A DNA stretch of 38,168 bases. Origin: Dethiosulfatibacter aminovorans DSM 17477 (GTDB lineage: Bacteria; Bacillota; Clostridia; Tissierellales; Dethiosulfatibacteraceae). This document shows positions 7,628-17,756 of the stretch, piece after piece. The stretch spans positions 1-38,168 of the forward strand of contig NZ_FQZL01000028.1 in the NCBI RefSeq assembly GCF_900142005.1, read 5' to 3'. The position numbers and the translations under genes were made by a program. Within the stretch, counting starts at the first letter, position 1, and each line of letters opens with the position of its first letter. Under the pieces are notes generated by a model that had not been told where the DNA came from, searched no databases, and worked only from the letters and a program-made list of their open reading frames with translations.

Positions 7628-8173
7628 ATGAATTGGCTTGACGAAGTGCAAAATAGAATAAAAAGAAAAAATCAGATTTTGTTTGACAAAAACAGTGAAT
7701 TTTTAGCCGATTTGGCAGCATTGATTCAGGAACAAACTCATAGGACAATGGTTTTATGGGCATTTGAATTTGCCGATGAAGCGGTTCAAAGGTTATTTGA
7801 ACATTATCCGAACGAAAAACGACTAAAAACTGCTGTACTGTTATCAAAAGATTGGGCAGCTGGGAAAGTGAAAATGCCGGTGGCAAAACGAGCAATTTTA
7901 CAGGCCCACAAAGTGGCAAAGGAAATTGAATCTCTTGAAGATATAGCTTTGTGCCATGCTATCGGGCAAGCTTGCGGTGTAGTTCATTCAAAGGGGCATG
8001 CCATCGGATTTCCAATCTATGAGTTAACGGCTATAGTAAGACACTATGGTGTACCAGAATGCAAAAGTGTTGTTGAGGAGCGTAAGCAACAATATATTGA
8101 ACGAATATATTATTGGCGAGATCATTTTAAGGACTATCCGTGCGAATGGGCGGATTTTATGATGAAGGATTGA
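7628..8173 (+). CDS. Imm5-like putative immunity protein
   Basis: This is a 181-residue soluble, all-helical protein starting at ATG 7628 after GAGGAGAG. The composition and motifs (HRTMVLWAFEFADEAV, KVKMPVAKRAILQAHKVAKE, ALCHAIGQACGVVHSKGHAIGFPIYEL, YYWRDHF) match, from memory, the family annotated as 'putative immunity protein' (Imm5-like). Such proteins neutralise polymorphic toxins, but many occur without a visible toxin, as here. It contrasts with its secreted-protein neighbours in lacking a signal. It is followed 37 bases later by a HAD-type gene on the same strand. Confidence 0.65.
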   Translation: MNWLDEVQNRIKRKNQILFDKNSEFLADLAALIQEQTHRTMVLWAFEFADEAVQRLFEHYPNEKRLKTAVLLSKDWAAGKVKMPVAKRAILQAHKVAKEIESLEDIALCHAIGQACGVVHSKGHAIGFPIYELTAIVRHYGVPECKSVVEERKQQYIERIYYWRDHFKDYPCEWADFMMKD

Positions 8174-8210
8174 TATAGTTGATGATGATGCTAAATAAAT
8201 AGGAGGAATT

Positions 8211-8681
8211 ATGATAAAAATTGAAATACCGGGTATAAATGAGTTGAACATTGAAAATCTCGTTCTTGATTACAATGGAACCATTGCTTGCAACGGAAAA
8301 GTAATCCCCGGGGTTATGGAAATGCTTCAACAAATCAAATCAAAAGTTACCGTTTATATCTTAACAGCTGATACCTATGGTACCGTAAAAAAAGAATTTG
8401 AAAATACAGGTATTGAAGTTCACATTTTAAAAAGTGATAATGGTACACTGGAAAAATGCGAATTCGTTAAAAATTTGGGTTCAGAAAAGACCATTAGTGT
8501 AGGTAATGGAAATAATGATGCTGCCATGCTTAAAGAAAGTGTTCTTTCAATAGCTATTATGGGTGGAGAAGGCTGTTCTTTTAAAGCATTAGCGAACGCA
8601 GATATTGTGGTGACTAATATTCTTGATGCATTATCATTGGTTGAAGATCCAATTAAGATCAAAGCCACGCTGAGAAGTTAA
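8211..8681 (+). CDS. Soluble P-type-ATPase-like HAD hydrolase
   Basis: This is a 156-residue protein starting at ATG 8211 behind AGGAGG. Motif I is LDYNGTIA with the nucleophile Asp20. The usual second Asp of HAD phosphatases is Asn22. Motif II is ILTAD, and motif III/IV is SVGNGNNDAAML followed by GGEGCSFKALANADIVV, the hinge-like pattern of P-type ATPases. There is no cap or membrane domain. This matches the group annotated as soluble P-type ATPases (COG4087), whose role is poorly known. Whether it hydrolyses phosphate esters is open, because the usual acid/base residue is replaced. Confidence 0.75.
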   Translation: MIKIEIPGINELNIENLVLDYNGTIACNGKVIPGVMEMLQQIKSKVTVYILTADTYGTVKKEFENTGIEVHILKSDNGTLEKCEFVKNLGSEKTISVGNGNNDAAMLKESVLSIAIMGGEGCSFKALANADIVVTNILDALSLVEDPIKIKATLRS

Positions 8682-8790
8682 TATGCTTAAATGCTAAAGT
8701 TATTGCGGTATTATAATCAGTTGCATACATATAACATCTTGCCAAAATTAAACTTTAAATAAAAAATAATTAAGGAGATTGGAGAAGAAT

Positions 8791-9282
8791 ATGGAAAATA
8801 GAGAAAACATCGTTTATGAGTATTTAGAGAATCTTGGAATAAAGTATGAGAAGAGAGAGCATCCTCCTGTCTACACTTGCGAAGGGGCTGCCGAGTTCAC
8901 GGGAGACATGAAGGGCATGCATTGCAAAAATCTGTTCTTCAGAAACAAAAAGGGCAAGAGGCATTATCTTGTAATTTTTGATGAAAGGAAGGAAGTCAAT
9001 ATTAAGAATATTGGATTAAAAGTTGGAGAATCCAACCTGAGTTTCGCATCTGAACAGAGGATGATGAAGTATCTTGGAGTAACACCTGGAGCAGTATCGG
9101 TGTTCGGACTGATCAATGATATGGAAAATGATGTTCAGGTTTATATAGATAAGGACGTATTGGAAAGTGAATATGTGAATTTCCACCCCAATGTAAATAC
9201 TGCCACTTTGAATCTTGCCATTGATGATTTCAACAGGTTTCTTGAAAACTGCGGAAATGAAATAAATGAAATCATTTTATAA
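8791..9282 (+). CDS. YbaK/ProX-type aminoacyl-tRNA deacylase
   Basis: This is a 163-residue protein of the YbaK/aminoacyl-tRNA-synthetase-associated domain family. It resembles the stand-alone prolyl-tRNA editing proteins (ProX, also PrdX) of clostridia. Visible marks are EHPPVYTCEGAAEF, MHCKNLFFRNKKGKRHYLVIFDE, LSFASEQRMMKYLGVTPGAVSVFGL and the NVNTATLNL end. These proteins hydrolyse mischarged tRNA (such as alanyl-tRNAPro) in the cytoplasm. I choose ATG 8791 (GGAG 7 bases upstream) over the TTG at 8779. It stands alone. Confidence 0.85.
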   Translation: MENRENIVYEYLENLGIKYEKREHPPVYTCEGAAEFTGDMKGMHCKNLFFRNKKGKRHYLVIFDERKEVNIKNIGLKVGESNLSFASEQRMMKYLGVTPGAVSVFGLINDMENDVQVYIDKDVLESEYVNFHPNVNTATLNLAIDDFNRFLENCGNEINEIIL

Positions 9283-9364
9283 GTTGAAATGCCGGGGTGT
9301 AAATACAGCTGTAAACACTGAAAACAGCAAATGATAGAGAATATTAAAAATAATCAAATATTTC

Positions 9365-9392
9365 TTTACAAACAAAAAAATAGTGCTATAAT
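9365..9392 (+). promoter_or_regulatory. Promoter of the glycine-riboswitch transcript
   Basis: TTTACA (9365-9370) and TATAAT (9387-9392) are separated by 16 bases, about 35 bases upstream of the first conserved riboswitch structure. Confidence 0.7.
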
Positions 9393-9427
9393 AACCTTTG
9401 TATAGGAAAGTAGTTACAAATAAATAG

Positions 9428-9570
9428 TGTTCGGATGATGGTGCAGGAAGATAAACGACCTGTATCGGACGGGCCTCTGGAGAGACTCATTGTGAGCACC
9501 GAAGGGGAAAACCGCGACTGCGGCTAAACTCTCAGGTAAAAGGACAGGGGATATATTCACAAGGATATAT
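9428..9570 (+). promoter_or_regulatory. Glycine riboswitch (single aptamer)
   Basis: The conserved glycine-aptamer elements are clear: GGAGAG (9479-9484), CACCGAAGGGG (9497-9507), then CTCTCAGGTAAAAGGACAGG (9530-9549). GGAGAG pairs with CTCTC to form the closing stem. Only one full aptamer is present. The flanking structure upstream (9428-9478) and an ATATAT/ATATAT hairpin just after (9551-9570) may form the ghost partner of singlet glycine riboswitches. It lies between a promoter and an intrinsic terminator, directly ahead of an alanine/glycine:cation symporter. It therefore most likely senses glycine and sets transporter expression by terminator choice. Confidence 0.93.
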
Positions 9571-9583
9571 TTTTGTATAATGG

Positions 9584-9613
9584 AGGCTGAATCATAAGAT
9601 TCGGCCTTTTTCT
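9584..9613 (+). terminator. Intrinsic terminator of the glycine riboswitch
   Basis: AGGCTGAATC and GATTCGGCCT form a stem around ATAA, followed by a T-run (CCTTTTTCT). It lies 14 bases after the riboswitch end and about 180 bases before the symporter start, so it is the expression platform. Between 9614 and 9793 I see only AT-rich leader. Confidence 0.85.
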
Positions 9614-9793
9614 ATGTCTGGACTATTAATATGTGAAAATCACAAGTTTTGATTACCTGCTCACTCGGAATGTCAATCTTGATTAATAAGGTTGATTGAC
9701 GTACCTGGAATTCGAGAACTCGCCAAAACTCATGATTAATCTATTTAGAGGTTGATCTGAAGAAAAATCAATTTGAAAGGACATGGAATTATT

Positions 9794-11170
9794 ATGGAAA
9801 GTATTTTAAGCATCATGGGAAAAATCGACTCATTTGTTTGGGGACCGCCTCTACTAATATTGTTGGTTGGCACGGGTATCTACCTGACTGTAAGACTTGG
9901 ACTTATTCAGGTAATCAAGCTGCCTCTGGCACTGAAATATCTGTTTTCAAGGGACAAGGATTCGGCTGCAGACGGAGATGTGAGCAGTTTTGCTGCACTT
10001 TGTACGGCTCTGGCTGCAACTATTGGAACTGGAAATATAGTAGGAGTTGCTACTGCAATAAAGGCCGGAGGTCCTGGAGCATTGTTCTGGATGTGGATGG
10101 CTGCATTCTTCGGAATGGCTACAAAATATGCTGAAGCCCTCCTGGCCGTCAAGTACAGGGTGGTTGACGATAATGGACAGATGTCAGGCGGACCAATGTA
10201 TTATATAGAAAAAGGGCTTGGAAACAAGACTCTTGCAAAGATGTTTGCAATATTCGGCATAGGGGTGGCATTTTTTGGAATTGGTACATTCCCGCAGGTT
10301 AATGCAATAGCCAGTGCCGTAAATATTACATTCAATGTGCCAATAATGGTCAGTGCTGTTGTACTGACGGTATTGGTGGCACTTGTTACTCTTGGAGGAA
10401 TAAAGAGCATATCAAAGGTTTGTGAATTCATTGTACCCTTCATGGCAACCCTCTATATAATAGGATCACTTACAATACTGGTTTACAACTACAGTCTTGT
10501 ACCTGGGACGCTGGCTTTAATAGTCAAAAGCGCTTTTACACCAACGGCTGCTATGGGAGGATTTCTAGGTACTACTGTGATGAAATCCATTCAAAGCGGT
10601 GTGGCAAGGGGTGTTTTCTCTAACGAATCGGGACTTGGATCGGCTCCGATTGCAGCGGCTGCGGCAAAGACAGACTCGTGTGTGAAGCAGGGTCTCATAT
10701 CCATGACGGGAACATTTTTTGATACAATAATCATCTGTACCATGACCGGTGTAACTCTTGTTTTGACAGGAGCATGGACTTCGGATTCTGCAGGAGCTGA
10801 GATGACTACAATGGCATTCAGTCAGGGGCTTCCTTTACCGCAGATAGGACAGCTTATTGTTACCGTAGGGCTCATATTCTTCGCCTTCACTACAATACTT
10901 GGCTGGAACTATTACGGTGAAAGATGCACAGAGTATCTTTTGGGTGTAAAGGGAATCAAGCCCTATAGAATGATATACATAGTGCTGGTTGCATCGGGAG
11001 CGTTTTTGAAGCTGGATCTTATATGGGTAATAGCGGATATAGTAAACGGACTGATGGCTATTCCAAACCTTATAGGAATACTTGGACTAAGTGGCGTTAT
11101 TATCTATGAAACCAAAAAATATTTTGAAGAACTTGGCACCGAGAATTCAAGGAAAAAGATTTCTGCATAA
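9794..11170 (+). CDS. Alanine/glycine:cation symporter (AGCS family)
   Basis: This is a 458-residue polytopic membrane protein. It belongs to the sodium:alanine/glycine symporter family (AgcS/AlsT). Visible marks are FVWGPPLLILLVGTGIYLT at the N-terminus, TALAATIGTGNIVGVATAI (the conserved TIGTGNI substrate and sodium-site segment), MSGGPMYYIEKGLG, and GVFSNESGLGSAPIAAAAAK. I see about 11 hydrophobic segments. ATG 9794 gives the typical family N-terminus; the in-frame TTG at 9773 is less likely. It is controlled by the upstream glycine riboswitch, which makes glycine (possibly with alanine) the likely cargo. It is monocistronic, with a terminator after it. Confidence 0.93.
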   Translation: MESILSIMGKIDSFVWGPPLLILLVGTGIYLTVRLGLIQVIKLPLALKYLFSRDKDSAADGDVSSFAALCTALAATIGTGNIVGVATAIKAGGPGALFWMWMAAFFGMATKYAEALLAVKYRVVDDNGQMSGGPMYYIEKGLGNKTLAKMFAIFGIGVAFFGIGTFPQVNAIASAVNITFNVPIMVSAVVLTVLVALVTLGGIKSISKVCEFIVPFMATLYIIGSLTILVYNYSLVPGTLALIVKSAFTPTAAMGGFLGTTVMKSIQSGVARGVFSNESGLGSAPIAAAAAKTDSCVKQGLISMTGTFFDTIIICTMTGVTLVLTGAWTSDSAGAEMTTMAFSQGLPLPQIGQLIVTVGLIFFAFTTILGWNYYGERCTEYLLGVKGIKPYRMIYIVLVASGAFLKLDLIWVIADIVNGLMAIPNLIGILGLSGVIIYETKKYFEELGTENSRKKISA

Positions 11171-11240
11171 AGCGTTGCAATTTATGATTGATAATTATGC
11201 AGCAAAAGATATGATATAAATCAATATATTCGTGTTATGA

Positions 11241-11266
11241 AGCCGGAGAGAAATCTTCGGCTTTTA
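11241..11266 (+). terminator. Intrinsic terminator after the symporter gene
   Basis: A 9-pair stem (AGCCGGAGA with TCTTCGGCT, one G-T pair) closes on a GAAA tetraloop and is followed by TTTTA. It sits 70 bases after the symporter stop. Confidence 0.85.
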
Positions 11267-11325
11267 CTGTGGATTTCAAGGTTAAAAAGTACGGTTGAAA
11301 TGTGCAAATATCTTGAATTTAACAG

Positions 11326-11337
11326 ACCATTAATGGT
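11326..11337 (+). promoter_or_regulatory. Perfect 12-bp palindrome upstream of a radical SAM gene
   Basis: ACCATTAATGGT is a perfect inverted repeat 45 bases before the radical SAM start, in a region without an obvious consensus promoter. It could be an operator; nothing links it to a named regulator. Confidence 0.3.
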
Positions 11338-11381
11338 AACATTGTAGTGGATAATTTGTAATATACTTAAGGGAGAATTTA

Positions 11382-12536
11382 ATGACTAAAAATATTGAAT
11401 ATACGGGATTCGAAGTAGGACCCATCAGACCGCCAAGTGAGGCGGAAAGCCTTCTCATAAGGGTTACAAGGAACTGTCCATGGAACAAGTGCAGGTTTTG
11501 TGGCTTGTACAAGGGCAAAAGTTTCAGTGTAAGGCCAAAGGAGCACGTAATAAAGGATATTGATCTGGTGAAAGAATGTGTAGATACGATAAATGACTAT
11601 AAAGAATCAATGACCGATGATCGGGACAGGAAAATGAGCGAGTTTACCGACAAGCTTGGTGAAAGCGGAATGTGGGCATATCAGTCGGCTCTCATGTGGA
11701 TGAGGAGCGGAATGAAGTCAGTATTCATACAGGATGCAAACAGCATGGTAATAAAAGCCGACGACATGGTTGAAATATTGAATTACCTTAGAGCGGTTTT
11801 TCCCGATATTGAGAGGATAACAACCTATGCAAGGTCCCACACCATAGCAAGGATGAATGAAGATGATCTGAAGAGAATAGCGGAAGCAGGCCTCAACAGA
11901 ATTCACATAGGTATGGAAAGCGGTTGTGACAAGGTTCTGGAGCTGGTTGAAAAGGGAGTTGTAAAGGAGCAGCATGTTACGGCAGGCCAAAAGGTGATGA
12001 GATCGGGAATTGAGCTTTCAGAATACTACATGCCGGGACTCGGGGGTCTGGAATATCTGGAAGAGAATGCAATTGAATCTGCAGATGCATTGAACCAGAT
12101 AAACCCCGACTTTATAAGGATAAGGACTCTTGCCGTACCTGAAAAGACTCTTCTCCACGAGGATTATGAAAATGGAGTTTTCAAGAGAACTACGGATGTG
12201 GACATGGTAAGGGAACTGCTTATTTTCATCAGGAACCTTGAGGGAATAACCAGTACGGTAAAAAGCGACCACATACTCAATCTTGTAACGGAAGTTGAAG
12301 GAAAGCTGCCCGAGGACAAGGAGAAAATGGTCGAAGCCTTGGAAAAGTTTCTGTCCTTCAGCAAGGAAGATCAGATGATCTACAGGATAGGAAGAAGGAT
12401 GGGGATCATGAACAGGCTCTTCCATGTTGAAAACGAGTCCAAAAGGAAACGGATAATGGAAGTGATCGAAAAGAATAATATTAATCTTGGAAATATTGAT
12501 GCAGTAACGGACAGTCTAATAAAACGATTCATATAG
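11382..12536 (+). CDS. Radical SAM protein with CX4CX2C cluster motif
   Basis: This is a 384-residue radical SAM enzyme of the COG1032 type. The cluster motif is NCPWNKCRFC, giving Cys32-X4-Cys37-X2-Cys40 rather than the canonical CX3CX2C. Later motifs are FIQDANSM, RITTYARSHTIAR and RIHIGMESGCDKVLELVEKGV, which is the SAM-binding GMESG region seen in HemN/Elp3-like radical SAM proteins. It ends with a helical C-terminal domain. ATG 11382 follows GGGAG. The substrate is unknown. It precedes nnrE by only 17 bases, so the two are likely co-transcribed with truA. Confidence 0.85.
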   Translation: MTKNIEYTGFEVGPIRPPSEAESLLIRVTRNCPWNKCRFCGLYKGKSFSVRPKEHVIKDIDLVKECVDTINDYKESMTDDRDRKMSEFTDKLGESGMWAYQSALMWMRSGMKSVFIQDANSMVIKADDMVEILNYLRAVFPDIERITTYARSHTIARMNEDDLKRIAEAGLNRIHIGMESGCDKVLELVEKGVVKEQHVTAGQKVMRSGIELSEYYMPGLGGLEYLEENAIESADALNQINPDFIRIRTLAVPEKTLLHEDYENGVFKRTTDVDMVRELLIFIRNLEGITSTVKSDHILNLVTEVEGKLPEDKEKMVEALEKFLSFSKEDQMIYRIGRRMGIMNRLFHVENESKRKRIMEVIEKNNINLGNIDAVTDSLIKRFI

Positions 12537-12553
12537 GATACGGGAGGGATTCG

Positions 12554-13222
12554 GTGAAGATAGAAATACTATCGGCGGATATAAGAAAAATTGACAGATA
12601 CTGTGTAGAAGTATTGGGGATTCCTGAAATGATACTAATGGAAAGTGCAGCCCTGAGTGTCTTGAAAAACATTGATACTGAAAACATTACTGCAATTACC
12701 ATTGTTTGCGGTACTGGAAACAATGGTGGGGACGGTCTAGCCCTATCCCGTTTGCTTAGTGCCGAGGGCATTGAAACAGAAATATATATAATCGGCAGGA
12801 TTGAGAAAATGTCTCCTGCCTGCAGAAAACAATATGAGATTCTCAAGAACATGGATATGGAGATAAGGGTCATTGAGTCACCGGAAGACATAGGCGATCT
12901 TGAAATATCCATGGGGAAAAGCCAGATGACTGTAGATTCAATTTTCGGAATTGGATTGAAGAGGGAACTGAACAGCCTGTATTCAACAGTATTGGATGCC
13001 ATAAACGACAAGTCCGGGGAAATCGTCAGCATTGATGTTCCTTCAGGCATGAATTCGGATACAGGAAGGATTCTGACCAACTGTGTCAAAGCGAACATGA
13101 CGGTATCCTTCATAGGAAGGAAAAAGGGTTTCGCAAACATGGAAGAATATACAGGGAAAGTGATTGTTGAGAATATTGGCGTTTCAGATATCACTGTGAA
13201 AAAGGCTCTTGGTAGTATATAA
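12554..13222 (+). CDS. nnrE: NAD(P)H-hydrate epimerase (stand-alone YjeF N-domain)
   Basis: This is a 222-residue protein from GTG 12554 behind GGGAGG. The YjeF_N Rossmann fold shows ITIVCGTGNNGGDGLALSRL at about residues 50-69, the diagnostic phosphate-binding loop. Later come VDSIFGIGL and a catalytic-region SIDVPSGMNSDTGR. It epimerises damaged R-NAD(P)HX to the S form so that the ADP/ATP-dependent dehydratase (NnrD) can repair it. The NnrD domain, often fused, is absent here and should be encoded elsewhere. It lies between a radical SAM gene and truA on the same strand. Confidence 0.9.
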   Translation: MKIEILSADIRKIDRYCVEVLGIPEMILMESAALSVLKNIDTENITAITIVCGTGNNGGDGLALSRLLSAEGIETEIYIIGRIEKMSPACRKQYEILKNMDMEIRVIESPEDIGDLEISMGKSQMTVDSIFGIGLKRELNSLYSTVLDAINDKSGEIVSIDVPSGMNSDTGRILTNCVKANMTVSFIGRKKGFANMEEYTGKVIVENIGVSDITVKKALGSI

Positions 13223-13247
13223 TGACATTATATGGAAGGAAAATGGT

Positions 13248-13988
13248 ATGAAATTCAGATACAAGATGGAAATAGCATACGACGGCACAAGGTATCAGGG
13301 GTGGCAGCGGCTTGGAAATACTGACATGACAATACAGGGGAAAATCGAAGGGGTATTGTCCAGGTATTTGGAAAGAAATATGGAAATAGACGGATCTGGA
13401 AGGACCGATGCTGGGGTTCACGCGCTGTGTCAGACTGCCAGTTTCGAAACCTGTGAAAAAGTGGACAGGGAAGAAATGTTGAAGTGTTTCCAGAAGTATC
13501 TTCCGGAAGATATTCAGATTAGGAATATATTATTGGAAAGCAGTGATTTCCACGGAAGATACAGCGTCAAATCCAAGGCTTACAGATATGTCATAAACAA
13601 TAATGGTTTTAACGATATATTCAATAGAAAGTATCAGTGGCATATAACAAGAAAGCTTGATGTCGAAAAGATGAGAAAAGTAGCAGAGGTTTTTTCAGGA
13701 AGTCATGATTTTACCGCATTCACAACTGTTAAGTCAAAGAAGAAATCTATGGTCAGAAATGTAAAGTCTTTGGACATAAGTGAAGAAAAGGGCATCTTAT
13801 ATATTAGGATAGAAGCCGACGGATTCCTTCACAACATGGTCAGGAAGATAGTTGGCGTCCTTGTGGAAGCAGGACTTGGCAACATGACCTTTGAGGAAGT
13901 GCGAAGGATACTTGAGGAAAAAGACAGGGCTGCAATCCCGTATATGGCTCCGGCTCACGGACTTTTTCTTGAAAGTGTGGAATATTAG
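13248..13988 (+). CDS. truA: tRNA pseudouridine(38-40) synthase TruA
   Basis: This is a 246-residue protein, the usual TruA length. ATG 13248 follows GGAAGGA; the in-frame GTG at 13209 would overlap the upstream gene and lacks a site. Motifs are MEIAYDGTRYQGWQ near the start, GSGRTDAGVHAL with catalytic Asp54, SKAYRYVI, the FSGSHDFTAFTT segment and DGFLHNMVRKIVGVL near the C-terminus. It isomerises uridine to pseudouridine at positions 38-40 of the tRNA anticodon arm. It is probably in one transcript with the radical SAM gene and nnrE. Confidence 0.95.
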   Translation: MKFRYKMEIAYDGTRYQGWQRLGNTDMTIQGKIEGVLSRYLERNMEIDGSGRTDAGVHALCQTASFETCEKVDREEMLKCFQKYLPEDIQIRNILLESSDFHGRYSVKSKAYRYVINNNGFNDIFNRKYQWHITRKLDVEKMRKVAEVFSGSHDFTAFTTVKSKKKSMVRNVKSLDISEEKGILYIRIEADGFLHNMVRKIVGVLVEAGLGNMTFEEVRRILEEKDRAAIPYMAPAHGLFLESVEY

Positions 13989-14017
13989 CGATTCGACGTT
14001 TTTTCGAGTATTTGGTA

Positions 14018-14023
14018 TATAAT
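14018..14023 (+). promoter_or_regulatory. Likely -10 element ahead of hutD-glpK
   Basis: TATAAT at 14018-14023 lies 31 bases upstream of hutD, after the truA stop. No strong -35 is visible at 16-18 bases; the closest is TTCGAC at 13992-13997, too far at 20. It may serve the hutD-glpK pair. Confidence 0.4.
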
Positions 14024-14054
14024 GAATTATAGATGAAATACTAGGAGGATAAAT

Positions 14055-16158
<2,104 letters not shown>

Positions 16159-16162
16159 GAAC

Positions 16163-16191
16163 TTTACATATCCATTCAGATATAGTATAAT
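16163..16191 (+). promoter_or_regulatory. Promoter of the glpA-like operon
   Basis: TTTACA (16163-16168) and TATAAT (16186-16191) are spaced by exactly 17 bases, a near-ideal housekeeping promoter. It gives the glpA-like genes their own start with a leader of about 110 bases. Confidence 0.8.
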
Positions 16192-16223
16192 TAGTTAAAT
16201 GAAATATTGAGGCAAGAGTAATG

Positions 16224-16280
16224 AGAGCCGTTAAAAATGTATCTACGAAAGTAGGTGTGTTTTTAGCGGCTCTTTTGTTT
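16224..16280 (+). terminator. Leader terminator, candidate GlpP antitermination site
   Basis: AGAGCCGTTAAAAA (16224-16237) pairs with TTTTTAGCGGCTCT (16260-16273) over 14 positions with one G-T pair. Inside is a CTAC/GTAG mini-hairpin with a GAAA tetraloop, and TTTTGTTT follows. The hairpin lies between a strong promoter and the start of the G3P-dehydrogenase gene, so it should block transcription unless overridden. In Bacillus, GlpP prevents termination in the leader of glpD. A glpP gene lies just past the end of this operon, so GlpP control is the natural inference. Confidence 0.7.
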
Positions 16281-16309
16281 ATTGGAGTAAAATAACAGGA
16301 GGGCATTCT

Positions 16310-17755
16310 ATGTATAATGTTGCAGTAATAGGAGCGGGAGTTATAGGTACTGCCATAGCAAGGGAATTATCAAAATTCGACCTTAAAATAGTAATACTGG
16401 AAAGAGACAATGATGTGTCAAGCGGATCTACGAAGGCAAACAGCGCAATAATACATGCAGGATATGATGCGCACTTCGATACATTGAAAGGAAAGATGAA
16501 CGCAAGGGGAAACTATCTTATGGAGGATGTATGCAATGAGTTGAATGTACCCTTCAAGAGAATAGGATCCCTTGTCATAGCAAGAAGCGAGAAGGAGTTT
16601 GAAACCGTCAAGGAGCTTTATGAAAATGGATTGAAGCTTGAAATACCCGGTATGGAAATAATAAGCGGTGAAGAGGCAATGAAGAGGGAGCCCAACCTTG
16701 CGGAAGGTGTTCTTGGAGCACTGTATGCACCAACTGCGGGAATAGTGGAGCCTTGGGAACTGGCTATGGCATATGCGGAAAATGCAATAGACAACGGTGC
16801 CGAGTTGAGGCTCAACTTCGAGGTAAGAGAAATAGAGAAGAAGGAAGACTGTTATTCAGTGAGATCTGAAAAGGATTCAGTGGAAGCTGAATATGTTATC
16901 AATGCAGCAGGCCTATATGCAGACAGGATATACAACATGGTCGCTGATTCAGAGTTTGAGATCCATCCTAGAAGGGGTCAGTACTACCTTCTTGACAAGG
17001 AAGCGGGAGGACTTATAAATCATGTGGTGTTCCCGTGCCCCAATGAAATGGGGAAGGGAACCCTGGTGGCTCCTACAATAGACGGGAACATACTAGTAGG
17101 ACCGGATTCGGAGGACCTTGAACGGGAGGACAAGGAGGCTGTAAACACCACCTATGACAGGCTTGACCGTGTCAAGAAACTGGCAGGAAACATTAGCGAC
17201 AAGATTCCATATAAATTGAACATAACCACATTTGCAGGACTTAGAGCTGAACCTTCCACTGACGATTTCATCATTGAGGAATCAAAGCAGGCAAAGGGAT
17301 TTGTAAATGCTGCAGGAATGAAATCCCCGGGACTTTCGTCAGCCCCCGCAATAGCTGAATATGTAGTTGGAATAGTTGAAAAGATGAGCGGAGGACTTCA
17401 GAAGAATGAAAACTTCAAACCTGTAAGAAGGAAGAGAATCAAGTTTGAAGAACTCTCGGATGAAGAAAAGAATGAAATGATCAAAAAGGACAGCAGGTAC
17501 GGGCGAATCATCTGCAGATGTGAAATGATCACCGAAGGCGAAATTGTAGATGCAATACACAGAAGCGCGGGAGGAAGAACAGTTAACGGCATCAAGAGAA
17601 GGTGCAGGCCCGGGGCAGGAAGATGCCAGGGAGGATTCTGCGGACCCAGGGTGATGGAAATCCTTGCAAGAGAACTGAACGTACCAATGGAAGAGGTGCT
17701 GATGGAAAACAAGGGTTCCGTAATACTGACTGGAAAGACAAAGGTGGGAGGCTAA
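16310..17755 (+). CDS. GlpA-like glycerol-3-phosphate dehydrogenase with [2Fe-2S] tail
   Basis: This is a 481-residue FAD-dependent oxidoreductase of the DAO fold. VAVIGAGVIGTAIARELSKF (residues 4-23) binds FAD, followed by SSGSTKANSAIIHAGYD. The C-terminal BFD-like domain has CRC (Cys402, Cys404) and CRPGAGRCQGGFC (Cys432, Cys439, Cys444), fitting one [2Fe-2S] site by CXC...CX4C. In glycerol operons this type oxidises glycerol-3-phosphate to dihydroxyacetone phosphate anaerobically. ATG 16310 follows GGAGGG. The next gene starts one base after its stop, so translation is coupled. Confidence 0.88.
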   Translation: MYNVAVIGAGVIGTAIARELSKFDLKIVILERDNDVSSGSTKANSAIIHAGYDAHFDTLKGKMNARGNYLMEDVCNELNVPFKRIGSLVIARSEKEFETVKELYENGLKLEIPGMEIISGEEAMKREPNLAEGVLGALYAPTAGIVEPWELAMAYAENAIDNGAELRLNFEVREIEKKEDCYSVRSEKDSVEAEYVINAAGLYADRIYNMVADSEFEIHPRRGQYYLLDKEAGGLINHVVFPCPNEMGKGTLVAPTIDGNILVGPDSEDLEREDKEAVNTTYDRLDRVKKLAGNISDKIPYKLNITTFAGLRAEPSTDDFIIEESKQAKGFVNAAGMKSPGLSSAPAIAEYVVGIVEKMSGGLQKNENFKPVRRKRIKFEELSDEEKNEMIKKDSRYGRIICRCEMITEGEIVDAIHRSAGGRTVNGIKRRCRPGAGRCQGGFCGPRVMEILARELNVPMEEVLMENKGSVILTGKTKVGG

Positions 17756-17756
17756 C

